64,000 nt of DNA from Lytechinus variegatus (taxonomy: Eukaryota; Echinodermata; Echinoidea; Temnopleuroida; Toxopneustidae), in assembly GCF_018143015.1 (NCBI RefSeq), contig NC_054755.1, positions 7,495,124 through 7,559,123 on the forward strand, in the 5' to 3' direction. The notes beneath the pieces were generated by a model that was not told the DNA's origin, made no database searches, and was given only the letters and a program-made list of their open reading frames with translations. The translations under genes were made by a program, and so were the position numbers. How positions within the stretch are numbered: the stretch's first letter is position 1; each line of letters begins with the position of its first letter. Positions 12,881 to 23,495 of the stretch are shown in pieces.

Positions 12881-13460
12881 AGAGGTGGATCATCATTAAC
12901 ATTATCGTCATCATCGGTATCATTATCATACTCGTCACCGTGTATATACTACCACCAACAACTTCACCAGTGGGCCTATTACCACATTCACTACCTACCA
13001 CTGCCACCTCAACGACCATCATCATCATCATATCATCATCATCACTATCATTATCATCACCATCATCACCATCATCATCATCATCATCATCACTATCATC
13101 ACTATCATCATCATTATCATCATCACTATCATCATCATCATCACTATCATTATCATCATCATCATCACTATCATCATCATCACCATCATCATTATCATCA
13201 TCATCATCACCACCACCTTCATCATCTAAACCAACATCATTATAATCATCTTCCACATAACCATCACCATCGATGCGGCATCGATGCCGCCATTACCGAT
13301 TGTCAATATCACAAACATCATCACTATCATTATTGCCATCACCATCATCACCGCTACCACCACCTGAATGCACCATGATCATCATCCTCGCCATCATTAC
13401 CACTACCACCATCCTCAACGCCATCATCCCCATCATCATCATCATCAGGTCATCACATAT
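12881..13460. repeat. CAT/ATC trinucleotide microsatellite
   Basis: Imperfect (ATC)n with ACC and ACT variants, densest at 13015-13215. Asp-rich and Ser-rich open frames on the two strands are a by-product of the repeat. Confidence 0.9.
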
Positions 13461-13671
13461 AGAATTACTTTTTACTTGGATTCGTATTTTTCCAGCAATG
13501 TCTGATGTCCCCAACGCAACATTTCACTGCAATGCTTGTAACAACATTTTCACACGTCATGAGGTCAAGGGTTGTGAAATGTTTACATAAGTTTCAATAT
13601 TGTTGCCATGGTAACTTAGAAACATGGGAGGAATTTGAGAAGTGGAAGAGTCTTCTAAAGCGATGGGCATG

Positions 13672-13898
13672 TGGAGCGTTGTGGCCCAGTCTTCTGACTT
13701 TGAAACAGAGGGTCGTGGGTTCGAATCCCAGCCATGGCGTAATTTGCTTTAGCATGAAATTTATCCGCATTGTAGTGCACTTAACCCAGGTGAGATGAAA
13801 GGGAACCCGATTGGAAGAAATTCCTTGAATACTTGCGGAAGCTAAGCTAAAGCCGGGGTAATTATATCCAAGTCCTTTGGAAGCGGGGGGGGGGGGGC
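13672..13898 (+). mobile_element. tRNA-derived SINE
   Basis: The head is tRNA-like: an A-box-like GTGGCCCAGTCTTC, an anticodon-arm-like TTCTGACTTTGAAACAGAG and a B box GGGTTCGAATCCCAG. A non-tRNA body follows (GCACTTAACCCAGGTGAGAT and onward to a G-run at about 13885). The stem pairing is too poor for a working tRNA, and an unrelated tail follows without a tRNA end. Confidence 0.75.
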
Positions 13899-16602
13899 GT
13901 GATTTCAAATTACATTATTGAGAAATGTTTGAAAACTTAAAAGCATCGTTATACTCGCTCCATCACATGTAAATAATTACTTTTTAGCTTGAGCGACTTC
14001 AATACCTCAAAATCTTCCATATAATTTGAAATGGAATAAAGGAACACCATGGGTCTGAAGAGGAGAAAGGAAGGAGGAGAGATAGGGAATGAGTAAGTGA
14101 AAGGGTTGAAGGAAAGGGGGACCAAGGGGTGTAGATGGGGGGGGGGCGAAAAGCAAGTCCTCTTAAGAAACTCGTCAACGTAGTCTTACAATTCGTCTTC
14201 ATCATTCCACCTCATGTAACGTTTCAGGATGCGGTTTGTCACTTTGTAAGAATATTATTGATTAGCGTTACAAGCTACTGAAATACTCTCGTTTGATTGG
14301 CCGAGAGCAAATCCGTCCACAAAACCTCTGGGACAAGCCCCACGCTGAAACGCTCCCTTGATCCGACATGACAAGATAAAGTGCTCATGAATATTCAGTA
14401 GGGATGCTTGACTTGAAGAGAAAAGTACACCAACATGCTAGATTCGAATTGGTAATGGTCCTGCTTTAAGTAAACTAAAAATACAGCGAAGAAGAAAACC
14501 TAATTGAAATGTTACTATTCACAATCATTGGCGTAAAGGAGGGGGCCTTGGCCCGGGGGAGGGGACTCGGATTCGGAAAGGGTAGGAGTGTGTGAGCCCG
14601 AAATCATACCCTTAACCCCCTAAAAGTTGCTTAATATGAAGTGAGGGGCTTAAGAAATTACAAGCTAGATGGCCCTCTGCAAAATGAGGGGGGTGCTTGG
14701 GAATTGGAATTTAACATAATAATGAAATGGGGTCTTAAGAAGTTACGCCTGAAATGAGGGACTGAGGAACGGAGAACGGGTTTGTTAATGGAAAAAGGGT
14801 GAAAATGACATGCTTATGAACGGCTGACAAGGTGTGAAAGATGGAGACATAAAAAAGGGCTACTCATACCCATGCTGCCATTATGATCCCCCTCCCACCC
14901 ACATGGGATGGCATGGGGGTCAGTACTCCTCGAAAAACGAAAATCTCACTGGGTTATAAAAGAGGGTGATTTCGAATTAAACATCATGTTTCAAGAAAAA
15001 AAAAACATCCTTGCATTTTGTGTGAAAACAAAAATTGAGAAGGATAATAAATGACCGTCTGTTCCTAAATTTGCACTCAACTGATTATGATTACCCCCCC
15101 CCCCCCCACCGTATTATACAGATATTGCATACCTGGAGCTTTAATATAACATTTCCTCTCCCCGACGGATATTTTTCCCAAGGGATTATGTTGCCCGAAG
15201 CACGCAGCACTGAGGGAAAATATTCTCCCGAGGGAAAAATATAGCTTCGTAGGGGAGTTGAAATGTTATTCATCATAACTAAAGTCATATAACTGATGCC
15301 TTTGGATATAACCTCCTCCCCGTTACATTTTGTACGTAATTTCTATAGTACCTCTTGAATCGAAATATTTTCTTTACTCGCATTGCTTTGATACGCACGT
15401 CTCCTTGAAACACATTTTTCATATCCGTTTATAGTTGATCGATACACTCCATCCACCGGAGGTTTGATGGACAATATCCATTGAATGTTGTTTCTGTGAT
15501 CGGTATATTCCACGGCTTTGATAACTGTACATTGTGGCGGACTTGATAAAACCTCTTTCACCTTGATGAGTAGTGCTTTTAAGCGTAATGGAAGTCGCAT
15601 TTGTAAAGTGGTTGGCTATACATCCATTATACCCGAGAATCATAATATGTGATGTGTGACATAATATCTGCGCTCTTCCCCGGTTCCCCCACCCCTCCTA
15701 TGGTCTCTGTATCCCCCCCCCCTTGTACCGAATTTCCCTCTTCCCTTAAACTGTACCTGTAACTTCTTCATACCTACGTAGTCATGACAGTTACCGTCTT
15801 ATTTTCTCCCCGTCTCTCAAACCTTTATCCCTTTCATGTCGTCGGTTTTACTTTTTTTCATATTTATCCCCCACTATTCATCAAATCTCAACATTATTTA
15901 ACCCCCACATCTCCAAATAGGAGGGGAAACAAAAAGAATGTACATATATCGGAATAGTTTAAATAAAACTAATAGATCCCGCTCTTATACTGAATGCGAG
16001 GAGTTGAATAAAATGCAACAAGCGCATATTTCTATATAAACCTAGAGGTAGGTTACGTCCGTGCCATGCAGCATAAGCTTATTAAGAATAATTTTGGGGA
16101 AAACCGGGAAATGCTGGACAATTGAAATAAAAAGTTAATTTCATCTTTCAAGTATTTTACTTATTTTTTTCAAGATGAAACGATGAAGTGCATAACACGG
16201 AAATGAGAGTCATATTTCATGCACTCAATATTTATTTTGCATTTTTATGATTTTTATTATTTTTAAGGATTACATTTTTTCTTCATTTTTTTGCAGAGTC
16301 GAGGAAATTCTTCCTTGAATCGCACTAGATTACAGCAATTGTATTTCTGCATGTTCAGGTATAGAAATCAAAATATATTTCACATTATTATGAGGGAATT
16401 TTTTTTAGATATCTCATATTTCATATATGATAAATATAAAAAAATACGAGTTTCCTCATTTACATACCGATCATTATGTGCACTGTATAATAGAAACTTT
16501 AATAAAATATCATAACTTATTCTCATAACCTATTTGATGTCCTATTTCGATATTTCCAGAAGTAAACTTGTTTTATTTTTTCTCTCATTATTCAAGTTAG
16601 GG
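13899..16602. other. Intergenic with degenerate repeats
   Basis: About 14320-14385 holds a one-ended fragment of the GGGAGCGTTTCAT family. About 14540-14930 is G-rich and resembles a worn copy of the CCCGGG-ended element at 20221. C-runs lie at 15094-15108 and 15713-15722. An 85-codon minus-strand frame at 15343-15600 is not supported by any family or splice signal. Confidence 0.5.
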
Positions 16603-16773
16603 GCGGATCCAGGATTTTCCCAAAGGGGGGCACATTTTCCGAGAAAAAAATTTGACAAGCAAAAAAAAAAAATTTCAACCAAAAATTAAGTACATTTCGT
16701 CCACCAAAAAAATGACAGGCAAAATAAGTCTTCACGTTCAAAGGGGGGGGGGCACACTTGCGTTTTAATGGCA
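16603..16773. repeat. G-tract element copy
   Basis: GGCGGATCCAGGATTTTCCC, then a G-run and GACAAGCAAAAA, then a second G-run at 16743-16752 and GGCACAC. This matches the inverted copy at 58753-58950. Confidence 0.6.
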
Positions 16774-17147
16774 TTTCAACATTACAAATTTTGATTATGC
16801 CTCTCAAAAGGCGAGCGCGAGCGATTCAAGTCAACTTTTCGTTTGGTTGGACTTCCTTTTAACACCGCAGTATTGTATCAAACATTCTTTATGTTCACCC
16901 CTCCCTGGCTCTTAACTAAAAATCCCCACCCCCCCCAAAAAAAAAAGAAGAAGATACATTTTCAACATTACAAATTTTGATTATGCCTCCCAAAAGGCGA
17001 GCGCGAGCGATTCAAGTCAACTTTTCGTTTGGTTGGACTTCCTTTTAACACCGCAGTATTGTATCAAACATTCTTTATGTTCACCCCTCCCTGGCTCTTA
17101 ACTAAAAATCCCCACCCCCCCAAAAAAAAAAGAAGAAGAAGATACAT
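16774..17147. repeat. Two-copy tandem duplication, period 187 bp
   Basis: Unit 1 starts at 16774 and unit 2 at 16961, both with TTCAACATTACAAATTTTGA. They are nearly identical, differing at a Cys-tract length, one base (CTCTC against CTCCC) and a GAA repeat count. Each contains GGCGAGCGCGAGCGATTC. The high identity points to a recent duplication, perhaps mediated by the C/A-rich junction. Confidence 0.9.
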
Positions 17148-17784
17148 TTACCAAGCCCCTTTTGATCGAAAAGTTTAAAATGCAAAACATGTAATATCTT
17201 CCTTTGTATGTGCAAGCTAGTTTTGATCCCCAAAGATCCTACTAGTCTTTGCTAATGGAGGGATTTCCATTACTTAAGTAGGGAAATACCCCAAGAGAGC
17301 ATACTATCCCCAGGGCTATTCTCTCTCTTTTTAAATGCTACATGACATTTTCTTTTCAATCTGACACTCTCACTATTGACATTTACAAGAAAATATATAA
17401 AAAGAAGTAATATTAGAGCATTCACATAAAAAGGAAAATCCTCATCCTTCGCATGATATCTGTAAGCATCTGAAATATCAAATTATTCTTGTTTCCTTTA
17501 TGACTTGTACATGTAGATGGCTGACTAATTGATTTTTTTTCCAAAATGAATACCCGTATTAAGCATTCACAAATACTTGTATAAGCATGGTAAAAAGACT
17601 GGATCAGAATTAAGTTTTAAAATGTTGCCAATGTGCCATACTTGCAACTGCGGGGGTATATCACTAAGCTGGATAAGAACTGAATGCTTCGTATCATAAA
17701 ATTAATGAAAATGAAAATCCATATTTTATTGTTCGAAATAGTCATGAAATGATATACTCCGAAAATTTGATTTGCCCAATTGAT
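17148..17784. other. Intergenic, nothing supported
   Basis: AT-rich, no coding signal or clear repeat. Confidence 0.45.
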
Positions 17785-17968
17785 CGAGGGCCCGGCAGCT
17801 ACTATGCAGCGCCAGATCGACGAGACTCTATCCCTTCAATCGTTGACGCCAAACAGGGTAGCAGCAACTCCCATCTTTTAACGTCTTTTGGTCTGACGCG
17901 GCCAGGGTTTGAACCCCCAACCTCCCAGTTGTGAGGCGGACGCTCTCCCAACTGAGCCAACACACTGG
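17785..17968 (-). mobile_element. tRNA-derived SINE, Val-like head
   Basis: On the minus strand the head reads TGTTGGCTCAGTTGGGAGAG (A box), GCCTCACAACTGGGAGG (anticodon-arm region with CAC, as in tRNA-Val) and GGGTTCAAACCCTGG (B box). An unrelated tail runs to about 17785. It is a SINE rather than a gene, because the acceptor stem does not pair and there is no tRNA 3' end. Confidence 0.7.
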
Positions 17969-18019
17969 TTTAATGATGATTAGTTTGATTTATCACTAGT
18001 CAGAGATGACTCTAGCATC

Positions 18020-18739
18020 AGAGCCCCGTCCTACAAATAGATCCGATTGATCCAATCGACCGCAACTATGGAAAGCCAGCAACACCACATCTTTCTTCAA
18101 AATGTTTGTAAATATAATCACTCATTCGTTCACTATTGTCTTGACAATGCGGTGTGCTTACTTACATTCTGCGGATTTCTTGTAGGAAATGTTATGGTAT
18201 GGATGGATCTCCATATAGTTGAGATCACTGGCGTACTAGTCTGCAGGCACAGACACTCATTGGAACTTTGATCAACAAGTGTGCCTCCACGCAAAGACTA
18301 GCACATACAAAACTTGTTAGAGCCTTCAGTACACAAGGCATGAGTAGGCTGCAAATTCAGACCCTTATTTCGAGTGAAGGGTTTGTCCAGCAGACTACTG
18401 GCGTACCTAGGATCCAAAAGAGGGGCACATTTTTTGGAGGATATTTCGTCCGCGAAAAAATTGACAAGCAAAAAAAAGGGGGGTCTTCATAAAAAATCTA
18501 GGGTTTCTTACCAGAAATTGACAAGCAAAAAAAAAATGTCTTTAGGTTCAAAAGAGGGGGCACACGTCTGTTTTCATTGCATTTTTACGTTACTTATTAT
18601 TAATTTGGCTTCTCAAAGGGGGGCACGTCCCCTGGATCAGTTGTGACTCGTCGGGGGGGGGGGCAGTCAGCCCTCTGCCCCCCGTTAGGTACGCTAGTTG
18701 TTGAGATCGATTGGATCAATCACGACTAAGAAGGGACTC
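18020..18739. repeat. Composite: GATTGATCCAATC palindromic element carrying a G-tract element
   Basis: The outer ends CCGATTGATCCAATCGACC and GATCGATTGGATCAATCACG match the ends of the intact 271-bp element at 61629-61899. The interior shares ACTATGGA.AGCCAGCAAC with it. Between them sits a G-tract element at about 18399-18700, with ends ACTGGCGTACCTAGGATC and CCCGTTAGGTACGCTAGT. The likely history is insertion of the G-tract element into the older repeat. Confidence 0.6.
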
Positions 18740-18883
18740 GGGTGTATTAGATTTCATGTTACCTTGTGCATTCAACGCGTATTTCGTGGAGAGCATCGCA
18801 ATCACAGTGATGGATATAGTGATGAGATAAAACGAGAGGGGTGGGGTTAGAAAGGTTACATTCTGAGACAGTTTCAGTTCAGT

Positions 18884-19477
18884 TCAGTTTATTTTTTCAT
18901 ATCTCATAAAATATCAAATACAATGTACAATGTAACGTCCATCGAAAGACAGTAAATCATTAATAATAAAATGATACAATATATCACCATAATTCATAAT
19001 AAATCAGATAAATGTTTACATACATTTAACGTTTGGATTGGAGACAGATGTATCAATAAGATGAGAATATGAAGTGCAAACTATTTAAAAAGCAGAGCTT
19101 GTAATTTATAGTTTCCCTATTAATGAAATTATAAGTAATTGTCAACTTGTTCTGATATCAATATGTTACAAGAAAAGAAAGAGAAAGAGAGAGAAAATAT
19201 ATATTTATATTTCCTTTAAAAACGAGAGAAAGAAGGAGGCAAAAAAAAAAACAAAGGGAGGTGGACTGACAATAGTTAAGGGGAACACTTGTCTAGGGAG
19301 CCGATGAATTGTCGTTTAGATATTTGTTTAAAAGTTTTCAATTTACGTTTAAAAGTAGATATAGAGTTGCAGTCTTTGAAGTCTGTAAGTACATAATTCC
19401 AAAATAATGGACCTGTGACAATATTATTTTTATGTGAAAAAGCTGTACGAGTACGTACTTTACTGTCTCGTACGAGA
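18884..19477 (-). mobile_element. 3' end of a non-LTR retrotransposon (LINE)
   Basis: The minus-strand translation of about 19295-19477 reads VRTRTAFSHKNNIVTG then GPLFWNYVLTDFKDC and ISTFKRKLKTF. This matches the GPxLWNxLP...SxxxFKxxLK block found at the C-terminus of many LINE ORF2 proteins. It is followed (towards lower coordinates) by an AT-rich 3' UTR that ends in repeated CTGAA units at about 18884-18895. The element is 5'-truncated at about 19477, where a perfect palindrome sits. It is inactive. Confidence 0.75.
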
Positions 19478-19484
19478 CAGTAAA
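19459..19484. repeat. Perfect 26-bp palindrome at the LINE truncation point
   Basis: TTTACTGTCTCGT is followed directly by its exact reverse complement, with no spacer. One half is LINE coding sequence; the other half begins the flanking DNA. Confidence 0.85.
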
Positions 19485-20212
19485 GGAGGGAAACGGAGAT
19501 AACTTAACTAGAATGAGAGATGTAAACATAGCAAGAGACAAGGAGTGCAGTCGAAGAAAAGAAGAGGTGAAAGGGGAAAGGGAATGTGAGGATATGGCAA
19601 CATTGGAAGAAAAAAGCGTGGAGTGACATTGAGATCGAGAAAGGGAGAGAAATTAGATAGAGAGATTGAGTGCACTAAAATGTGCTAAACGAAAGGTGCT
19701 AATATAACTAGTGAGAGTGATTCAATGACTCATTATAATTTCTTTCTCCCCTCCCCCCCCCCTCTCTCTCTCTCTCTCGCTCTTCGTCACAATCTCTTGC
19801 ATAATGCTGACAATCTAACCTGAATACATTACTCAATATTACACTTCAAGGGAATTGCAGTCTACTATAGTTGCGCTTTACCAGTGGGTTCCAAAAGAAA
19901 TAATACGAAGAGAAAGGGTCTCTTTGCCTTTTAGAAGATATAGCGCGGTAATGAGCAATGGTATTAGAAAAAATTGCCTTCTCATACCTTCCACGAATGG
20001 CAGGTGGAAAAGCGACTTTAGTATTTAGTCAGGATTAAGTGATGAGTAAGCGGTGACTTAAGCCAAAAGCTGATGTGACCACATCGCAGCCAATGCTCGC
20101 TTCCATCCTTTTGCATTACTTAAGTTCACCTTAAATTCCTTTCTCCTTACCCCCGTTTTTATTTTTATTTTCTCTTTACTTCGGACAAGGGCTTTTACTT
20201 CGGAAGGGGTGG
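19485..20212. other. Intergenic, purine-rich then AT-rich
   Basis: GA-rich to about 19680, and a C/CT microsatellite at about 19745-19780. No coding signal. Confidence 0.45.
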
Positions 20213-20220
20213 AGTAGAAT

Positions 20221-20789
20221 CCCGGGCGCACTTACATTGACGAGTGGAATAGTGCGCCCCCCCCAAAAAAAAAACACGTTAAAGGATGTCTTTTGCAAGA
20301 TAGGGCACGTTATACGGACTTAACGTAATAAGGGTGTCAAAAAAACTAAAATGATGAAAAGGGGTATCTACAAGAAAGGTACGTGTTTAGGGTCAAATTT
20401 GCGAGGGTATAAAAAATAAAATGTTTTTATAATGGATGTACTTTACTTTTGCACAACAGTCAACATGGTACGTGTTTAGAGTACGCCGATTTGCGCGAGG
20501 TGTGGCTAAACTAAACCCAATGATTTTGGAATATAAAGGTAAAACCGACGACCAACGTCTGTAACATAATTGAAATATCGCTGTACTTGTTTAGGGGTTC
20601 AATTCAAGGAATACTTGCAAAGAGCATCGTTGTGTTTCCAATACTTGTTAAGGGTAGGGTTTCAGACGCCAAAACTTGTTAAGGGGTGCATTTTCAGAAT
20701 ATCGAAAATACTTGTTTAGGGTGCTTTTTGAGACCCCATGCATGGTCGCGCATGGTATCCACTCGTCAATGGAAGTGCCCTCCCCCGGG
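20221..20789. mobile_element. Non-autonomous DNA transposon with 8-bp target duplication
   Basis: The ends are CCCGGGCGCACTTACATTGA followed by CGAGTGGA and, inverted, TCCACTCGTCAAT...CCCCCGGG. The same 8-mer AGTAGAAT flanks both sides (20213-20220 and 20790-20797), a textbook target-site duplication. The interior repeats ACTTGTTTAGGG and close variants at least six times. An 8-bp duplication fits hAT, P or Merlin types. No transposase frame is present. It lies about 250 bp upstream of the PTB gene. Confidence 0.8.
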
Positions 20790-21047
20790 AGTAGAATTTA
20801 TTTCCATTTCAGGTAGATTTTGTTTATGTTAAAATCGAGTTACTTTTCGTACAATTCTAATGAATTATTTTTTTGTCTGATTTGATTTGACAGGTTCCCT
20901 GAACGAATCAGGAATTAATTTTCAAATGTACTCAAACTTAGGATGGTAGACTCCCAGATGAATCATTTTAATTAACTACTGGACAGTTGCTGGCTCGTTT
21001 TTACTTGCACTGGAATTATCCGGATAAATTAAGAGAAGTGAGCCAAC

Positions 21048-21647
21048 ATGAATTTGCCACCGAGCCCGAATAGTCCGAAAACCACACACAAATTCCTTCA
21101 AACTCTCAAAAATTCGCCTTCACTATTACGGAAACGATTTATGCATTCCGACTCTGACTTATACGGCGAAGGAGCAGCTTCAAAGGAGCGGTCATTCCAT
21201 GTGCGTTACGGAGGACGCGTTCCGGTGCGGTCACTTCGGGTGTGTGACGCGGTTACCGCGGTCGACAAACTAGCGCCCTTGACCAACGCCAAACAACTCC
21301 ATCACCAACCATTCCACGCGTCGTGTACGTTGCGCGTGGACAAATGCACGATTACGTTTGAGGACCAGTCCCGCGACGTGCTCGAATCATTACCGCTGTT
21401 TTGTATCGCATATTGTGCAACAGATCTCAGGCATCCACGCGCTGTGGCGCTTACGTCAAAGACAAACGATTCGATTCATTGTTACGTATTTGAAGTGACG
21501 ACGCGCGAGAAGGCGTCGGAGATCGTTAGCACTGTGAGGAGTGCTTTCGAAGCTGCCTGGGAGGATTGGAAAAGAAGTAATCCAGACGGGGGAGATCCGA
21601 GAGAAAACCAGATAAAACTTGTTCCTCCAAGTCATGTGCCTCTTTGA
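21048..21647 (+). CDS. PTB/PID-domain adaptor-like protein, single exon
   Basis: A 199-residue protein. Residues 1-47 are a basic, Ser/Pro-rich head. Residues about 48-175 fit a phosphotyrosine-binding (PTB/PID) fold: a first strand at FHVRYGGRVPV (50-60), a helix around DAVTAVDKL, a strand LRVDKCTITF, then LPLFCIAYCATDLRHP (115-130), where PTB proteins typically have I-x-x-C-x-x-D-x-x-x-P, then IHCYVFEV and a C-terminal amphipathic helix EKASEIVSTVRSAFEAAWEDW. The PID1, GULP and FAM43 groups share this layout; I cannot say which is closest. PTB domains bind NPxY-type tails of membrane receptors, so a cytoplasmic adaptor role is likely. The ATG is well supported: an in-frame TGA lies at 21039-21041 and AAC precedes the ATG. 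The region is markedly richer in GC and CpG than its surroundings. Confidence 0.85.
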   Translation: MNLPPSPNSPKTTHKFLQTLKNSPSLLRKRFMHSDSDLYGEGAASKERSFHVRYGGRVPVRSLRVCDAVTAVDKLAPLTNAKQLHHQPFHASCTLRVDKCTITFEDQSRDVLESLPLFCIAYCATDLRHPRAVALTSKTNDSIHCYVFEVTTREKASEIVSTVRSAFEAAWEDWKRSNPDGGDPRENQIKLVPPSHVPL

Positions 21648-22010
21648 AGAAAAAAAAAGCGACAAGCATCTCAAGCACCACTTCAAAATAATTTGTAATT
21701 TCTCAAACTTCACATATCGGGAGCGTTTCATCAACATTTTTGTCCGACAAGTTGTGAGATCCGATAGCTTTCCTTTATGTTTAGAAGCAGTGTTACCATG
21801 GTAACTGTCGGATTAAACGTCCGACAACTCATTTTATGAAACGCTCCCCAGTTGTGCAATTTCTTAGCAGGAACTTTGCCCCCTATAGAAATGGTGAATC
21901 ACAACAAAATGAATGTTTATTTCTTGGAAAACATTCAGGGTAATTCCATACGTGTCGTACGGGACATTTAGAGAACATTTGACATGTTTTTTTACAAGAA
22001 AAAATAAAAA
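21648..22010 (+). other. 3' UTR of the PTB gene
   Basis: Non-coding sequence with a foldback element (21719-21848) inside it. A candidate AATAAA lies at 22003-22008. If that signal is used, the mature transcript carries the hairpin. Confidence 0.45.
21719..21848. repeat. Foldback element, family GGGAGCGTTTCAT
   Basis: GGGAGCGTTTCATCAACATT at the left and TTATGAAACGCTCCC at the right. A second inner pair is GTCCGACAAGTTG against AACGTCCGACAACTC. Same family as 3163-3272. Confidence 0.75.
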
Positions 22011-23495
22011 TGTTCCAGTCACTAAAGGTGATCATCAAGTAATACCAGAGTGTGAGGAAAACCAAGACTTAACATGACTTGAATTCACATCCTGTATAAT
22101 ACAGATTTAAAATAGTAATGTGTCGTACGGATGCAGAAAAGGTGGCTTTTTTAGAAACCTCATGTTTGTACTCAAAAGTCTGTGAGTTGGGCAGATAAAT
22201 TTCATAGAAACTGAACTCAAATTTACATTCAATTACCCAAGAACAAACACATCTATAAAAGAAAGCAAAATAAACATTCATGAATAAATAAAGCAAATTA
22301 TAATTTTCGAGAACATTGTGGCGTACGGGACATTCAAAATGTGTCGTACGGGACATCTCTAAATTGAAGCCAAACTTTCTTACTTTATGTCTCTTTGACT
22401 TCTTCAATCACCTTATTTGGCTGATGATAATGATAATCCTTTCAAACTAAGACATTCATTAGGTTAGAAACCGCTATTAGCTGAATATTTCTGTCAATAT
22501 ATCATAAACAATATAATGTGTCGTACGGGACACTTGTGTGTTGTACAGGCACTTGCGTGTTGTACTGGGCAGCCTGAATAAAAAAAATGAACTTTTTATG
22601 AATCAGAAGGAGCATTGTCCCTAAATTCTTCCTTTTTTATGAAAAATCTTTTAATAAGTAGTCATTCAGGACAAGATAATTAAGTAACCTCAATATATAC
22701 AATCGGGAGCAATATGTTATATTTTTTTATGATGGGAGATGTACAAGTGTTCACAGCATTTTTGAGGTTTTGTGTGAAGTTATATTTTAGTGAATTAATT
22801 GATGATTTCCAAACACTATTTAAACAATGAATGAATTAAACCTTGTGTAAATTATGGGGCTAAAATGTTAAAATTTATTTATATAAAATATATCCACATG
22901 ATATATGTCACAACTGTCACTTGTAATTCCACAAAATATTTTTTTTCTAAAGAAATGCGGTTTTACTTTTTTCAAACCCATCTGCATTTCGTGAAACCAT
23001 ATGGTTTGTCTTATTTTCCAGATTTTTTTTTTACAACTTGAAAAAAGTAGGGAGTTTCAATACTGTATATAAAAAAATAGTGATCATCAAGGGAAGTCCA
23101 AATAGATGATCATGATGATTGATATGTATTTTTTTTTACATCTTATAATAATTCCACATTAGCATGCAAGAGGAAGTCATCTTCCAGGCTAGGTTGAAAT
23201 AATCATAAAGGTTTTCTTTTCATGCTCCATGAAAAGAAATTAACCTGCTCTGATCAGTGAAAATCACCAGTTTAGCTGAAGGGATTCACAAAAAATAAGC
23301 CTACATGAAATCAATTAAAATGCTTAGAATCACGTATTTCATGTTCTATGGAGATAAACAAAGTACTTTTTCAGTTCACTTTATGTTAAATCAATTAAAT
23401 GAATTTAAATATGCCCACTATTTATGGTTTCTGAATCCAAATCCTGCAATTATAATGTACCATATATTGTGTGTCGTACGGGACATGTCCCGTAC
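21952..23495 (+). repeat. Cluster of the dispersed motif TGTCGTACGGGACA
   Basis: Near-identical copies lie at 21952-21966, 22120-22130 (diverging after TGTCGTACGG), 22318-22333 (one mismatch), 22341-22356, 22518-22533 and 23471-23486, all in the same orientation. Two worn copies (TGTTGTACAGGC, TGTTGTACTGGGC) follow at 22539-22567. The last good copy is joined to its reverse complement, making the perfect palindrome GTACGGGACATGTCCCGTAC at 23476-23495. The sequence between copies is unrelated and AT-rich. Function unknown. Confidence 0.8.

Noticed and set aside
12840..13256. Asp-rich 138-codon frame
   Set aside because: Translation of the CAT microsatellite; the non-repeat ends have no support.
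15343..15600. 85-codon minus-strand frame
   Set aside because: Some protein-like composition, but no recognisable family, two overlapping frames of equal quality and no clear splice sites.
17886..17966. Functional tRNA-Val gene (minus)
   Set aside because: Poor stem pairing and no discriminator/terminator; part of a SINE.
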